A stretch of 64,000 nucleotides of DNA, taken from contig CM055069.1 of the NCBI GenBank assembly GCA_029204045.2, positions 20,750,825 to 20,814,824 on the forward strand, in the 5' to 3' direction. The position numbers and the translations under genes are program-made. Shown here in pieces: positions 45,670 to 56,679 of the stretch. Within the stretch, counting starts at the first letter, position 1. Every line of letters starts with the position of its first letter. Under the pieces are notes generated by a model. That model saw only the letters and a list, made by a program, of their open reading frames with translations, was not told the DNA's origin and ran no database searches. The stretch comes from Tillandsia leiboldiana (taxonomy: Eukaryota > Streptophyta > Magnoliopsida > Poales > Bromeliaceae).

Positions 45670-46030
45670 GCACCGGGCGTGCGGGACTGGCACCCGCGCG
45701 GGCCTGGGCGCCGCGCGGGGTCACCCGTGCGTGCGGGTCTGGCACCCGCGCGGGCCTGGGCGCCGCGCGGGGTCGCCCGTGCGTGCGGGTCTGGGCGCCC
45801 GCGCGGAGCCTGGGCGCCGCGCGGGGTCGCCCGTGCGTGCGGGTCTGGCACCCGCGCGGGCCTGGGCGCCGCGTGGGGTCGCCCGTGCGTGCGGGCTGGG
45901 CGCCCGCGCGGAGCCTGGGCGCCGCGCGGGGCCGCCCGTGCGTGCGGGCTGGGCGCCGCGCAGGGCAGCCCGTGCGTGCGGGCTGGGCGCCCGTGCTGGA
46001 CCTGGGCGCCGCCGCGGTCAGGGAGCCGTG
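45670..46030 (+). repeat. GC-rich array of about 52-54 bp in E6 LTR
   Basis: CCCGTGCGTGCGGG recurs at 45724, 45776, 45830 and onward, six to seven units with variable length. Other constant parts are CCTGGGCGCCGCG. Frames are open on both strands through composition. Confidence 0.8.
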
Positions 46031-46732
46031 CGGGCATCACACCGCACGGAGCCTGATACGCGTGCGGCCACCGCGGCAGCACGGTCGCCGCCGCCTCGGG
46101 TTTCCGACTCGGCCGCCGCCGCCGCCGTCGAACCCGAGAGCCCGTTCCACGACGGGACCCGAATATCTGTTCTTGTTCCTTGTTTTACGTTGGGTAGTCG
46201 CTGACTTCTTCCCGGTGGATCTTTTTGCAGTTTTGGGGAGCGCACCGGGACACGGGGGTTAGCGCATTGTTCATCGCTCGTAAAGGTGGGTTTTTACTCT
46301 TAAGTCTTAACATTTAATTCTATCATGGTGGACGGGGTCATCCATAAGTGTACTTGGGTTAAACCTGGTAGGGAGGCATCATTTATTCGTCATGGCTTTA
46401 CGGTGCTCGTGATTAGACATACATATTGGTTCATGTCGCTCTCATGCACGTATAGGAGTATGCTGTGAATATATATATATGCTGTTTCATATAGTTCTCA
46501 TGCACGGATATGTATATGTTATTTCATACGGTTCTCGATACCCTCGTGGGGTCGGTGTGGATGTTGGTACGGTGACAACTGGATTGTCTATTCCTTTTTA
46601 TATTTCTGTGGGCCGCTTTGGAAAATAAAATAGCAAACAAAGGAACGGATTGCGAAAACTATTATTTCAAAACCGAAGTGTCGTGTGGGCACTATTTTCA
46701 AAACCCTGGGTTTATGTTGCTTTTGCGAAAGT

Positions 46733-46790
46733 GGATTAACAAGAATTCAAAGGGAAGTCTAGAAAGACAAATAAGGCCGCGGATATTACA
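46733..46790 (-). repeat. 58-bp perfect inverted copy of E6 LTR start
   Basis: Its reverse complement equals 44933-44990 with no mismatch (TGTAATATCCGCGGCC and onward). After these 58 bases the two arms diverge. Confidence 0.9.
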
Positions 46791-48306
46791 GGTTATTACA
46801 CCCGGGGCGCCTCGGGGCGCGTACCTGGCAGGGTGCGCAGGCGGCGCTCGCGCCCGCACATGCGCGCGCCAGGCGCGCGTTGACCGGCTGCCGGGCCACG
46901 TGTCGGCGTTTGGGGCGGCCACGTGGCGCCTTGTGTGTGGGTGTTTTTGCTGTCGCCTGTTTGGCAGCTAACGTGGCGGAACCGGGTAATTCCGGGCGCT
47001 CCGCGAGGCACCAGACCACGCCACTCTTGGCGCCCGAAAAGTTTCCGGCGCCCGATTCGAGGGACACATCCGTCATTTCTTAAATTGTTTTTTTGGCCTA
47101 TTTAAGCGACCCGAGCCGCTTCTTCTCCCCTTTTTTTGCCATTTCTGAGCCTCCTCTCGCCACGACGTCTTCAGGAAAGTTGCTCCCCTTCGTGTTCTGC
47201 ATCCTCTGGAGGATTTTGGGCATTTTACGTGGCACGCTTTTCGAGGTACCATTTTCTTCGGCGCGTTGCGAAGCTTCTTCGGCGGTGTTCCCTTTCGTCG
47301 CGTTTTGGTGCGCGAGCTCTCCCGGCCTACCCCGACCACCTTTTTAAGCGATTATTGCGCCATTAGAACGGCGACTGACAGAGCTATTTCCTGCTTTCCC
47401 TCGTTTTGCGCATTTCGAGGTGTTTTTCCAAGTTTACTGTGATGCTGTTTCTGTGGTAGAGTTTTGGACAGCGGCTCACTCTTTTGGCGTTATCTCCGCA
47501 CTCGGACCACAGCTCGGGACATTCCTATACACTTTTTGTATCTACGCGTCGCAAGGATTCTCGTCATATTTTTTAGGGATTTCTCTGAGATTTGCCCGAA
47601 GGTATATTCTTCTCCCTTTTACTGTGCACAATATTACAGTTGTGTATGTTGTGAGGTTTGTGCACCCTGCGTTGTGGAATTTGTAACTCGGCCTACGGGG
47701 CTCGGAATTGGACGTGCTGGTACCCATTTCGAAGGTCTCGACGCGACGATCGCCGTAGTATTTTTATCGGAATTTTTGGAGCATTGTTTGCAGGTGAAAA
47801 AGTGACATCTTTGTGGCTGAATTCATATTGTACCATATTTGGGTAAATTGTGGAATTAAGTGTAACTGTTAGCTTTGTGTTGTACCCAGGAGGGTTTGCG
47901 AGTATTGCTGGACCCGTTGGATTTGGACATATCAATTTCCTGGTATTTTTAGCTGTGGAACCTTGGACAGTTAGCGTTTTCAGGTGGGTGGCCTCGTCTT
48001 CAATACCTATGGGCTGTACAGTAATTCTACTGATGTAGGATCATGCATGTTTGTGAGTTTATTGTGTAGCATGCTAGAATGTAGGAATTGATATTCCTGG
48101 TATTTATCTGTCGATCTTGTGATCTTTTGCTTCCTACCATCTGTTAAATTAGTGTTATCTTGGAACTTGACCTAGCACCCCCGTCATATGTTGCATGTGT
48201 AACCGGACTAGTAGAAAACCCTCACTTGGGCTAGGGTTATTTATGTTTAGACATCCACACCTTATATTTCATTCCTGGACATAGTGTTATCCTCGCCCGG
48301 GTAGTG
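46791..48306 (+). repeat. Family B LTR, left part (interrupted by E7)
   Basis: No clear TG start is seen; the boundary with E6 lies at 46791-46810. It contains a GC-rich U3, a TATA-like box (47097-47108), leader, the putative donor CAG|GTGGGTG at 47983/47984, and intron sequence up to the E7 target site TAGTG (48302-48306). It continues at 59566. Related to the LTRs at 61420 and E1. Confidence 0.78.
47097..47108 (+). promoter_or_regulatory. TATA-like box of family B LTR
   Basis: CCTATTTAAGCG, preceded by GGCGCCCGAAAAGTTTCCGG, which resembles the CCCGAAA dyad upstream of the TATA boxes at 5690 and 61514. Confidence 0.55.
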
Positions 48307-48955
48307 TGTAGAACACCGGGTTTTGGACGACGCACCGACCTTGCAGGATGGTGTGGTGCAGAGGAGTTTGCCTTGGATGTGTCCCATTTTTGTTTGCAGA
48401 GGAGTTCGGGTTGATTTGGATCCCCGCGGAAGCCTCTGCTTGTTTCGGGCTTTGTACGTGTTAGGTGACTGGTACGGGAAGCTCCGACACCGCTATGGGT
48501 TGTAGAAAAATTGGGAAACACTTGGAGCTGGTGTATTTTCAGTTTGCAGCGAGGTTCGGGAGGTTCCGGACTGACGCGGAGGACCCGGAGGCAAAAAGTG
48601 AGTCGGAACTGGCAATTTTGGAGCCGGTATTTGATTTGAGCACCCCGACTCAACGGATGAGCTTTTTGAAGAGAAAAAGCTGTGAGCACGTGCACTTTCG
48701 ATTTACAGCGGAGCTCGGGAGGTTCCGGGCAGCGGCGGAGAGCCCGAAGGCAAAAAGTGAGTTGGAGTTGGGCTTTTTGGATTATTTTATTGATTTAATT
48801 AATTAGCTTTGCTAATTAAGGGTCTTCTCTGCTTGATGGCAGTGAGTGTGGGTTGAGGGTGGTGAGATGAGGTAAGTGGAATTGCTACTTCTAAGTTAAT
48901 CCCTTCTAAGCTTAATTAAGTTTTAATTAAGCAAAGGGTTAATTAAGTTGTGGCT

Positions 48956-48966
48956 CTTTTTAAGGA
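48956..48966 (+). promoter_or_regulatory. E7 5' LTR TATA-like box
   Basis: CTTTTTAAGGA lies at the place equivalent to the TATA box of E3 relative to the conserved CTGTAGCAG..GAGAA segment (about 49016), but is a weak match to the consensus. The 3' copy is at about 56236-56246. Confidence 0.45.
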
Positions 48967-49399
48967 GGTGACCCTTTCCACTTGCCTCGTCACCTCCAAG
49001 CCCACCCACCTCCCTCTGTAGCAGAGAAGAAAGGAAAGAGAGATGAAGGAGAGGAAAAGGAAGGGAGAAGAAGAGGGCTTTGGAGGAAGCTTTTCTTGGG
49101 CGTTTTCTTCTCCGAGCGTGGCGTGGAGCCGTGCGGGGGCCGGCGTGCCGCGAGGAGGTTGGCTTATTTTTATCTTTCCTTTTCCCTTTCTTTTTCCTGC
49201 TGCTGGGGTGCCATGGACTTGTTGTCCATGGCGCGGAGGTGCCTCGCGAGCCGCGCGCGCTGATCTTGGGCAGCGCGCGGCTGGGGGAGCGGCCGCTGCG
49301 CGGGCGCGCATGGGCGCCGCGCGCAGCAGGCGCCCTGCTGCCGTGGCAGTGCACCGGGGCGCCGGGCCGCTGGCAGCGGGCGCGCTGGTTGAGCGCCCT

Positions 49400-50220
49400 A
49401 GCTGGCACGCGCGGGCGGCCCCTGCGCTGGGCACCCTGCAGGCTGCGCGCGTGGCGCGCGGCACTGCAGAGGTGCCGCGCGGGCGGCCCCTGCGCTGGGC
49501 GACCCTGCAGGCCGCGCGCGTGGCGCGCGGCACTGCAGAGGTGCCGCGCGGGTGGCCCCTGTGCCGCGAGCCCCGCGCGGCAGTGCAGGGCGCTGCGCGG
49601 GCGGCCCCTGTGCCGCGGGCCCCGCGCGGCATGGCAGGGCGCCGCGCGGGCGGCCCCTGTGCCGCGGGCCCCGCGCGGCATGGCAGGGCGCCGCACGGGC
49701 GGCCCCTGTGCCGCGGGCCCCGCGCGGCAGTGCAGGGCGCCGCGCGGGCGGCCCCTGTGCCGCGAGCCCCGCGCGGCAGTGCAGGGCGCCGCGCGGCCGG
49801 CCCCTGTGCCGCGGGCCCCGCGCGGCATGGCAGGGCGCCGCGCGGGCGGCCCCTGTGCCGCCGGCCCCGCGCGGAAGTGCAGGGCGCCGCGCGGGCGGCC
49901 CCTGTGCCGCGAGCCCCGCGCGGCAGTGCAGGGCGCCGCGCGGCCGGCCCCTGTGCCGCGGGCCCCGCGCGGCATGGCAGGGCGCCGCGCGGGCGGCCCC
50001 TGTGCCGCGGGCCCGGCGCGGCATGGCAGGGCGCCGCGCGGGCGGCCCCTGTGCCTCGGGCCCCGCGCGGCAGTGCAGGGCGCCGCGCGGGCGGCCCCTG
50101 TGCCGCGGGCCCCGCGCGGCATGGCAGGGCGCCGCGCGGGCGGCCCCTGTGCCGCGGGCCCCGCGCGGCCCTGCAGGGCGCCGCGCGGGCGGCCCCTATG
50201 CCGCGGGCGGCCCCTATGCC
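49400..50220 (+). repeat. 49-bp GC-rich tandem array (E7 5' LTR), about 13-14 copies
   Basis: CCTGTGCCGCG recurs every 49 bases (for example at 49559, 49608, 49657) with GGCAGTGCAGGGCGCCGCGCGG or GGCATGGCAGG variants. The first units are diverged. Frames on both strands stay open through composition only. Confidence 0.9.
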
Positions 50221-50819
50221 GCGGGCGGCCCTTTGGGCCTCCGCGGCCCTGCAGGCCGCGCGCTAGACGCGCGGCGCTGCTGCAGGCCGCGTGGGTGGCC
50301 CTTTGGGCCCCGCGGCCCTGCAGGCCGCGCGCTAGGCGCGCGGCGCTGCTGCAGGCCGCGCGGGCAGCCTTGGGGCCGCGCGGCGCTGCTGGCCACGCGG
50401 CTGACCTTTGCCGCGTGGGGATGGTTTCTTTGGGCAGTACGGCCATGTGCCGCACTGTGCCGCGTTGTTTGCGGCTCGGCGGTACGCCGCGGCGGATGCG
50501 CGATGGGTTTCCGCGCGACGCCCGACGTTCTTCGTCGCCGGAGGGTTTTCCTTCGCCTTTGTTTGCGCGGTTTTCGACCGCGGGTTTGCTGATCCCGGTT
50601 CCTCTTCTTGTCTCGCAGTTGTGGCATAGTGTTAGCTTCTCACGTGGCCGGCGGCGCGTGTTTTACCGCGTGGAGCTGCGGGATCGCATCGGGACCTCCG
50701 TTTGGCGCACGGTTTTCGCGGATTGATCGCAGGTGGGTTGGTTTTCTTCCGGAAGTATGGTATGCTCATAATACTCCCGAAAGCAAGGTATCGTGACCGC
50801 CTTTTTACATTATACCTTT

Positions 50820-51695
50820 TGTAAATCACTGGCTGAGTTACCAGATGAGTAGATAGCACTGGCAGAGTTACCAGATGGGTATAAATCACTGGCTGAGTTA
50901 CCAGATGAGTAGATACCACTGGCAGAGTTACCAGAGGGGTATAAATCACTGGCTGAGTTACCAGATGAGTGGATACCACTGGCAGAGTTACCAGATGGGT
51001 ATAAATCACTGGCTGAGTTACCAGATGAGTAGATACCACTGGCAGAGTTACCAGATGGGTATAAATCACTGGCTGAGTTACCAGATGAGTAGATACCACT
51101 GGCAGAGTCACCAGAGGGGTATAAATCACTGGCTGAGTTACCAGATGAGTGGATACCACTGGCTGAGTTACCAGATGAGTAATTACCACTGGCCGAGTCA
51201 CCAGATGGGTATAAATCACTGGCTGAGTTACCAGATGAGTGGATATCACTGGCTGAGTTACCAGATGAGTAAATATCACTGGTTGAGTTACCAGATGAGT
51301 GGATACCACTGGCTGAGTTACCAGATGAGTAATTACCACTGGCCGAGTCACCAGATGGGTATAAATCACTGGCTGAGTTACCAGATGAGTGGATATCACT
51401 GGCTGAGTTACCAGATGAGTAAATATCACTGGCTGAGTTACCAGATGGACAGATACCACTGGCCGAGTTACCAAGTGGGTATGAATCACTGGCTGAGTTA
51501 CCAGACGGACAGGTACCACTGGCCGAGTCACCAGATGGAGAAATATCACTGGCCGAGTTACCAGGGGGATACATATTCCGGCCGAGATACCAGAAGACAT
51601 ATACCACTGGCCGAGTTACCAGATGGCTGCATGCCCTGGCCGGGACACCAGGTAGGCATATGCCCTAGCCGAGTTACCAGGTGGTTACTAGAAGG
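50820..51695 (+). repeat. 30-bp minisatellite with 60-bp alternation (E7 5' LTR), about 29 units
   Basis: Units of exactly 30 bp such as ATAAATCACTGGCTGAGTTA + CCAGATGAGT alternate with ATACCACTGGCAGAGTTA-type units. Each contains CTGG...CCAG eight bases apart. The last units change to CCCTGGCCGAGTTACCAGG. As 30 is a multiple of three, frames of about 250-280 codons with 10-residue repeats stay open on both strands. Confidence 0.93.
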
Positions 51696-51906
51696 AATTG
51701 AGGTGGCCTTCTAGTGTCTTGTTAGAGTTCTAGCAGTCCCCATGCGGGGGCAGAAACTATGGACGTCTAAGCCTACAGCCGGTTCTTGTTTGATAAGGGC
51801 TGTAGGGAGGGCAGACGTTCGTAGTTTCCAGGCCTCCCGTGGGAGAGACTGAGAACTTACTTCCTGCATTGCATCGAAACATGTAGCGATAGATTCATTT
51901 CCAGCT

Positions 51907-51909
51907 ATA

Positions 51910-51944
<35 letters not shown>

Positions 51945-51946
51945 AT
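51907..51946 (+). repeat. TCTA microsatellite (E7 5' LTR)
   Basis: About nine tandem TCTA units. The 3' LTR copy (59073-59106) has about seven, as expected from slippage after insertion. Confidence 0.92.
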
Positions 51947-52325
51947 GTTTTTGTCTCCAGCAGACTGAGTGGGTGTACCGTGGGTTTTAGCTTTGGTACC
52001 CACTGAGATCTGACTGTTGTAGTAGATCTCACACCCGCTGTGATGACAGGTGTTCCTGAGGCGACCGTTCTAGGTTTGGCCCGTTCGGAGCTTTCTGACC
52101 GAGGTATGGGCGTGGCTGACTAGCTCCTACCCGAGTCTGTGGTGTCGGTGTTAGTGTCACTTGTACTTTTTAGTTTCCACTTTTGTACCTTTTAGTGCTT
52201 TTGTACTTAGGTTGTGGGTGCTTGTGGACTGGTGTACTTGGACCTTTCACCGCTTAGTGTTTCAGCTTCCTTTCAGCTCTGATACTTGTTAGCTATAGAT
52301 CTCTTTTGCAGGTTAGACGCTTCGT

Positions 52326-52347
52326 CTGTACGGCAGTTTCCGTACAG
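52326..52347 (+). other. LTR 3'-end hairpin (E7 5' LTR)
   Basis: CTGTACGG, loop CAGTTT, CCGTACAG; identical to E3. 15 bases after the putative acceptor. Confidence 0.7.
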
Positions 52348-52399
52348 ACGGCGGATCTGTTAGCGAGCCCGGGTCGCAGTTCGACCCCGGGGCGTGACA

Positions 52400-52419
52400 G
52401 ATTAGGTGGTATCAGAGCC
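52400..52419 (+). other. E7 primer-binding site (tRNA-iMet)
   Basis: TGGTATCAGAGCC at 52407-52419, seven bases after the LTR. Confidence 0.94.
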
Positions 52420-52689
52420 TAGGAATTTAGGTCGTTGAGGACCGTGAGACCCTAGGCTTTTGGTTGGACAGTAGGAAGACTGTCGTGAGAGACGTGACCT
52501 TAGCGAGAGTCTTGTCTAAGGGTGTACCTCCCCCAGAGGATTGGGGTGAGTGACCTCGCATGTTATTTCTCTAAAGGTGATTGTGTTGGCTGCAGACAAC
52601 ATAATGTTTTAGAAAGGTTAACATGTTTAGACTTTCATTTGTTTGGGTCGAGAGAGTCTTGGTCCTAATGTTTTTCTGTTGCAGTGGTT

Positions 52690-53180
52690 TTTGGATTCTT
52701 CCGAGACGCCGTGCAGCGGCGAGGCCGTGTTTGACCTGGGATGAGGGGCACGTATAGCGGAAAGCTAAATGGATAGAGCCGAGAGAGGCTTGAGAGATCC
52801 AGGCCCAAGCAGTCCTGGTATTTGAGGCGTTACGGCGCCAGGAAGAGAGAGCATGGAGCGTGTGATGCACATGCTTGGACCGAGAGCATCTCCCGGAGTA
52901 TCGTCAGTAGTACCTCCGGCCGCGACTTTGTCGATTTCGACCCTGATCGCACCATTGATGGTGCGGAAGCAGCGAGAGGTTGCTGATCGGTGGTGTACCG
53001 CATCCAGTTCCATCCCTTACAGATTTCGGGACTGAGTTGGAGCCGTGAGAGGCCGAGAACTGGAACGCTGTTGTGGAAGAGTCGTTCGAGGTCTTCTTCA
53101 TCCAGGATAAGCATCAGGGCGCTTGGTTATGCACTTTTGGATTAGGACGCCAAGAGAGCTGGTGGCGTCGAATTCGTCTT
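52690..53180 (+). pseudogene. gag: E7 wrecked gag
   Basis: It parallels the E3 gag: CCGAGACGCCGTGCAGCGGC near 52698 matches the MPPRRRA region of E3 but the start codon is lost; the leucine-rich stretch follows; the RESWWRR block is at about 53152-53170. Stops and frameshifts are frequent. Confidence 0.6.
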
Positions 53181-55547
53181 GTTGGACATCGGGAGCGCAG
53201 TTGATGTTCTGGGGTGAGTTTCTGTGACGGTTGAGCAGTGTACCCCTGGACGCCCAAGATGAGGCTTAGAGGTTGGTTATGTTCGAGTGGGAACTGCATC
53301 GAGATACCTACCTCTTTGTGCATTTTCGGCGAGTGCCGACCTTGGATGCAGTGAGTGTGCATGCTCGATGGATCGACCGAGGATCAGTGATTCCGTCCGA
53401 GGGAGACGGTGAGCGGGGGACCCGCTTCGGAGAGAGAGCTCTGGCATCGCCGATTTTCCGATAGTCGCGTGATTCGAGGTTGCCATGATTCCTCCCACAG
53501 GATCATGGGTCTCAGAGGAGACAGAGACCAGGAGGTTCTCGACAGTGCTCGCTTCAGCAGCAGTGCCAGGATGTGAGTTCCCCTTTTTGCATGGGCCGCA
53601 TTCATCGCCAGGGTTGTGGGTCGCGTCTCACCTGGTGTGGTCGTCGGGTTAGAGCAGCTTAATGCCAACGCCGCGTGTGCGTTTCGGTAGAGCGGGGGTA
53701 CCTTCGTGTGGGCCAGTGTCAGGACTGACGGTTGTGCACGTTTGGATCAGTTTTCAGATCACGTGAAGCACGTGGATGAGTGCTGCCTGTCCTGCCAGTG
53801 CAACTAGGACCTTGGATTGATCATCGAGATGTTAGTCCTACATCAGTGCAGAGGTGTTGATACGAGGTTGGATAGGAATCGGTCGTCCCAATTTATGCTA
53901 TCATGGATTGTCGAGAGAGAAGACATTGACCCTCCGTGGACCTGGTCAGGAGGAGTGTATTTTTATAGCATGCGATGATATATATGATGCCCTGGCTGGT
54001 TACCAGGAGGTTACCTGCCCCTGGCTGAGTTACCAGGTGGATACTTGCCCCTGGCCGAGTTACCAGGTGGTTGATGCCCCTGGCCGAGTTACCAGGTAGT
54101 TACTTGATTGGGACTGAGATCGAGACAGTGATTGACGTGGTTTGGGAACCGCGCTAACTTCGACAGCATCTCGTGGAGTATCAACCGTGAGACAGAGAGA
54201 GCTGTGAGCGCAGTTGCGAGATTTGACGGATCGAGAGGTCTGTGAGACCTAGTACCTCGTCGTGGGGATACGGCAGTGAGGATCCAGGCGGTTGTTACAC
54301 AGTGGTGATGTCACGTTGTGGGTACACAACCGTGTGAGTTCTTGTAAGGTTCGAACTTGATTAGTCTCGCCTTGTGCTTGGGCAGATGCCTTCGAGTGAT
54401 TGATATCTTTAGGGAACCTTACAGCCGAGGGCTGTGCCTGGATACTGATCTGAAACCAGTAGGGCAGTTTGAGCGGTATGCGTGGTCAAGTTGATCGACT
54501 AATGCCCTACTAATTTGAGGGCTGTGTTTTCCCTGTTTCACAGGACGGGTTGGTGGTGTTACCGTCGTGGGTTTTTGCTTACCTCCGAAGCGACTTGGAG
54601 CGTGAGGGGCTCCTGCGGTTAGGGCTGCAACTTCTATGAGAAGAAGTTGTCGCCAAGCTTTGAGAGTTGCACTTGGACATCGAAAGATTTTGTGTTTAGG
54701 CCTTGTGATTCAGCCGCACGAGTGACAGAGGACCCAACGAGGAGAGATACCGTTTGGGTTGGGCCTAGACCCATGTTAATGTCAGAGATCAGAAGCTCTT
54801 GGACTATGCAAGGCCAGTGTAACTTGTGAGAGGCAAAGCTGAGGAAGATACCAGCATTGATCCGGATATTGCCGTGATAGAGAGGTCATGGAATTATTCA
54901 GAATCCTCGAACCTTATGTGCTTGGACACGCAGGAAGTCGGGTTGAGGTAACGCCGGTGGATAAATTTTTGCAAGGATGTATGATTGCTGTATCCCGGCG
55001 AGGACATTTTGTTCAGTTACGCCCTGTTTAGGCGAGCTGTGTAACCCTGGGAATTGAGTGCCAGAATTGAGAGAAGGTTCTTGAGGTTGAAAGTTTTCCC
55101 CTGTCAAGGGAGGTGATATATGTTTTGTGGAACTGGAGTTTTGGTGGCCATGAAGCATCAGAGGGGTTTTGCCTTAAGGAGGCTTAAACTTCGGTGTTAT
55201 GTGATCTCGAATCGAGGGAACTACCAGCCTGAGAGTTATTTATAGAAATGAGTTATGCGAGGTGTGGATCCTCGAGCAGTGATCAGGCTGGATGAGGCCT
55301 ATTTGAACCCCGCAAGTTTTGTTTTGCTTTCCCCTCCTTGGGGATGGACGAGGATTGCTTTATCCACTTCGACCGATGCAATTCTTGTTGGTGAAACCAA
55401 AGAATTTTGCAGTCGAATCTTACTTTTGGGAAAAGTTCAGTGTTGTCAGCATGAGGTATGTGAGCGACCACTTGAGAGCCTTGGACAATTTGTGGATCTC
55501 CTATCCGTTTTGTTTTCGAATTGCCCTCCTAAGTATGGATTTAGTTG
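53181..55547 (+). other. E7 interior: no intact gene; two notable segments
   Basis: At 53279-53464 an open stretch (RRVPTLDAVSVHARWIDRGS) is alignable with E3. At 53990-54110 four units of CCCTGGCCGAGTTACCAGGTGG-like sequence repeat the motif of the LTR minisatellite. Otherwise I see only short frames and no pol motif. Confidence 0.5.
53990..54110 (+). repeat. Interior copy of the LTR 30-bp minisatellite motif, four units
   Basis: CCCTGGC..GTTACCAGG recurs every 30 bases or so; it resembles the terminal units of the LTR array (51640-51690). Confidence 0.8.
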
Positions 55548-55586
55548 GGTTTCGAGGACGAAACCTTTTTTTTTAGGGGGGGAGAG
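55548..55586 (+). other. E7 dyad and polypurine tract
   Basis: GGTTTCG-AGGA-CGAAACC (55548-55565), a T run, then AGGGGGGGAGAG (55575-55586) directly before the LTR start. Confidence 0.85.
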
Positions 55587-56679
55587 TGTAGAACACCGGG
55601 TTTTGGACGACGCACCGACCTTGCAGGATGGTGTGGTGCGGAGGAGTTTGCCTTGGATGTGTCCCATTTTTGTTTGCAGAGGAGTTCGGGTTGATTTGGA
55701 TCCCCGCGGAAGCCTCTGCTTGTTTCGGGCTTTGTACGTGTTAGGTGACTGGTACGGGAAGCTCCGACACCGCTATGGGTTGCAGAAAAATTGGGAAACA
55801 CTTGGAGCTGGTGTATTTTCAGTTTGCAGCGAGGTTCGGGAGGTTCCGGACTGACACGGAGGACCCGGAGGCAAAAAGTGAGTCGGAACTGGCAATTTTG
55901 GAGCCGGTATTTGATTTGAGCACCCCGACTCAACGGATGAGCTTTTTGAAGAGAAAAAGCTATGAGCACGTGCACTTTCGATTTACAGCGGAGCACGGGA
56001 GGTTCCGGGCAGCGGCGGAGAGCCCGAAGGCAAAAAGTGAGTTGGAGTTGGGCTTTTTGGATTATTTTATTGATTTAATTAATTAGCTTTGCTAATTAAG
56101 GGTCTTCTCTGCTTGATGGCAGAGAGTGTGGGTTGAGGGTGGTGAGATGAGGTAAGTGGAATTGCTACTTCTAAGTTAATCCCTTCTAAGCTTAATTAAG
56201 TTTTAATTAAGCAAAGGGTTAATTAAGTTGTGGCTCTTTTTAAGGAGGTGACCCTTTCCACTTGCCTCGTCACCTCCAAGCCCACCCACCTCCCTCTGTA
56301 GCAGAGAAGAAAGGAAAGAGAGATGAAGGAGAGGAAAAGGAAGGGAGAAGAAGAGGGCTTTGAAGGAAGCTTTTCTTGGGCGTTTTCTTCTCCGAGCGTG
56401 GCGTGGAGCCGTGCGGGGGCCGGCGTGCCGCGAGGAGGTTGGCTTATTTTTATCTTTCCTTTTCCCTTTCTTTTTCCTGCTGCTGGGATGCCATGGACTT
56501 GTTGTCCGTGGCGCGGAGGTGCCTCGCGAGCCGCGCGCGCTGATCTTGGGCAGCGCGCGGCTAGGGGGAGCGGCCGCTGCGCGGGCGCGCATGGGCGCCG
56601 CGCGCAGCAGGCGCCCTGCTGCCGTGGCAGTGCAGCGGGGCGCCGGGCCGCTGGCAGCGGGCGCGCTGGTTGCGCGCCC

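Larger units (their letters stand above)
33142..46790 (+). mobile_element. E6: plus-strand gypsy element, pol 3' end and 3' LTR, split by E5
   Basis: 33142-33982 holds the end of integrase and the pol tail. E5 lies at 33983-44911 with TSD CTCGT. Removing E5 and one TSD copy joins the pol tail to a polypurine-like stretch (TTTTTAGAGGTGAGTGG, 44916-44932) and to an LTR start TGTAATATCC at 44933. The GAGTGG|TGTAAT junction is the same as in E4, so the two are related. The 5' part lies in or beyond the gap. Confidence 0.8.
44933..46790 (+). repeat. E6 3' LTR remnant with inverted terminal repeat
   Basis: Starts TGTAATATCC. It contains a leader with CTAGGGTTTTC (about 45565), a GC array (45670-46030), and a part near 46560-46735 that matches the U5-side repeats of E5 and E2 (CGAAGTGTCGTGTGGGCAC). 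Instead of ending in GGGGCGTGACA, it switches at about 46733 to an exact inverted copy of its own first 58 bases. So the normal LTR end is missing. Confidence 0.75.
50733..52311 (+). other. Putative LTR intron of E7 5' LTR (1579 bp)
   Basis: CGCAG|GTGGGTTGG is the donor; TCTTTTGCAG|GT the acceptor, with CAGCTCTGAT about 40 bases upstream as branch-point candidate. The whole 30-bp array and the TCTA repeat lie inside it. The copy in the 3' LTR is 57898-59472. Confidence 0.5.
48307..52399 (+). repeat. E7 5' LTR (4093 bp)
   Basis: TGTAGAACACC to CCCCGGGGCGTGACA. Order: U3 with two 120-bp repeats, a TTAATTAGC/GCTAATTAA dyad (48799-48819), TATA-like box (48957), leader, 49-bp GC array, splice donor (50732/50733), 30-bp array (50820-51690), TCTA microsatellite, acceptor (52311), hairpin (52326-52347). 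Confidence 0.94.

Noticed and set aside
44933..46790. DNA transposon with terminal inverted repeats
   Set aside because: The inside is a gypsy LTR continuous with the E6 polypurine tract and there is no TSD at the outer ends; kept as a finding about an aberrant LTR.
48923..50726. Open frames of 300-550 codons over the 49-bp array, and the copies at 56203-57891
   Set aside because: Tandem GC repeat, open in multiple frames on both strands, no motif.
50820..51695. CRISPR-like regular 30-bp repeats
   Set aside because: Units are directly adjacent with no unique spacers, and this is eukaryotic nuclear DNA.
50810..51714. 10-residue repeat proteins on either strand (Ser/Asn/Gly-rich on minus, Tyr/His/Trp-rich on plus), also at 57956-58879
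   Set aside because: A 30-bp unit keeps any open frame open. Frames on both strands are equally good, there is no plausible start, and the array lies in a putative intron of the LTR.
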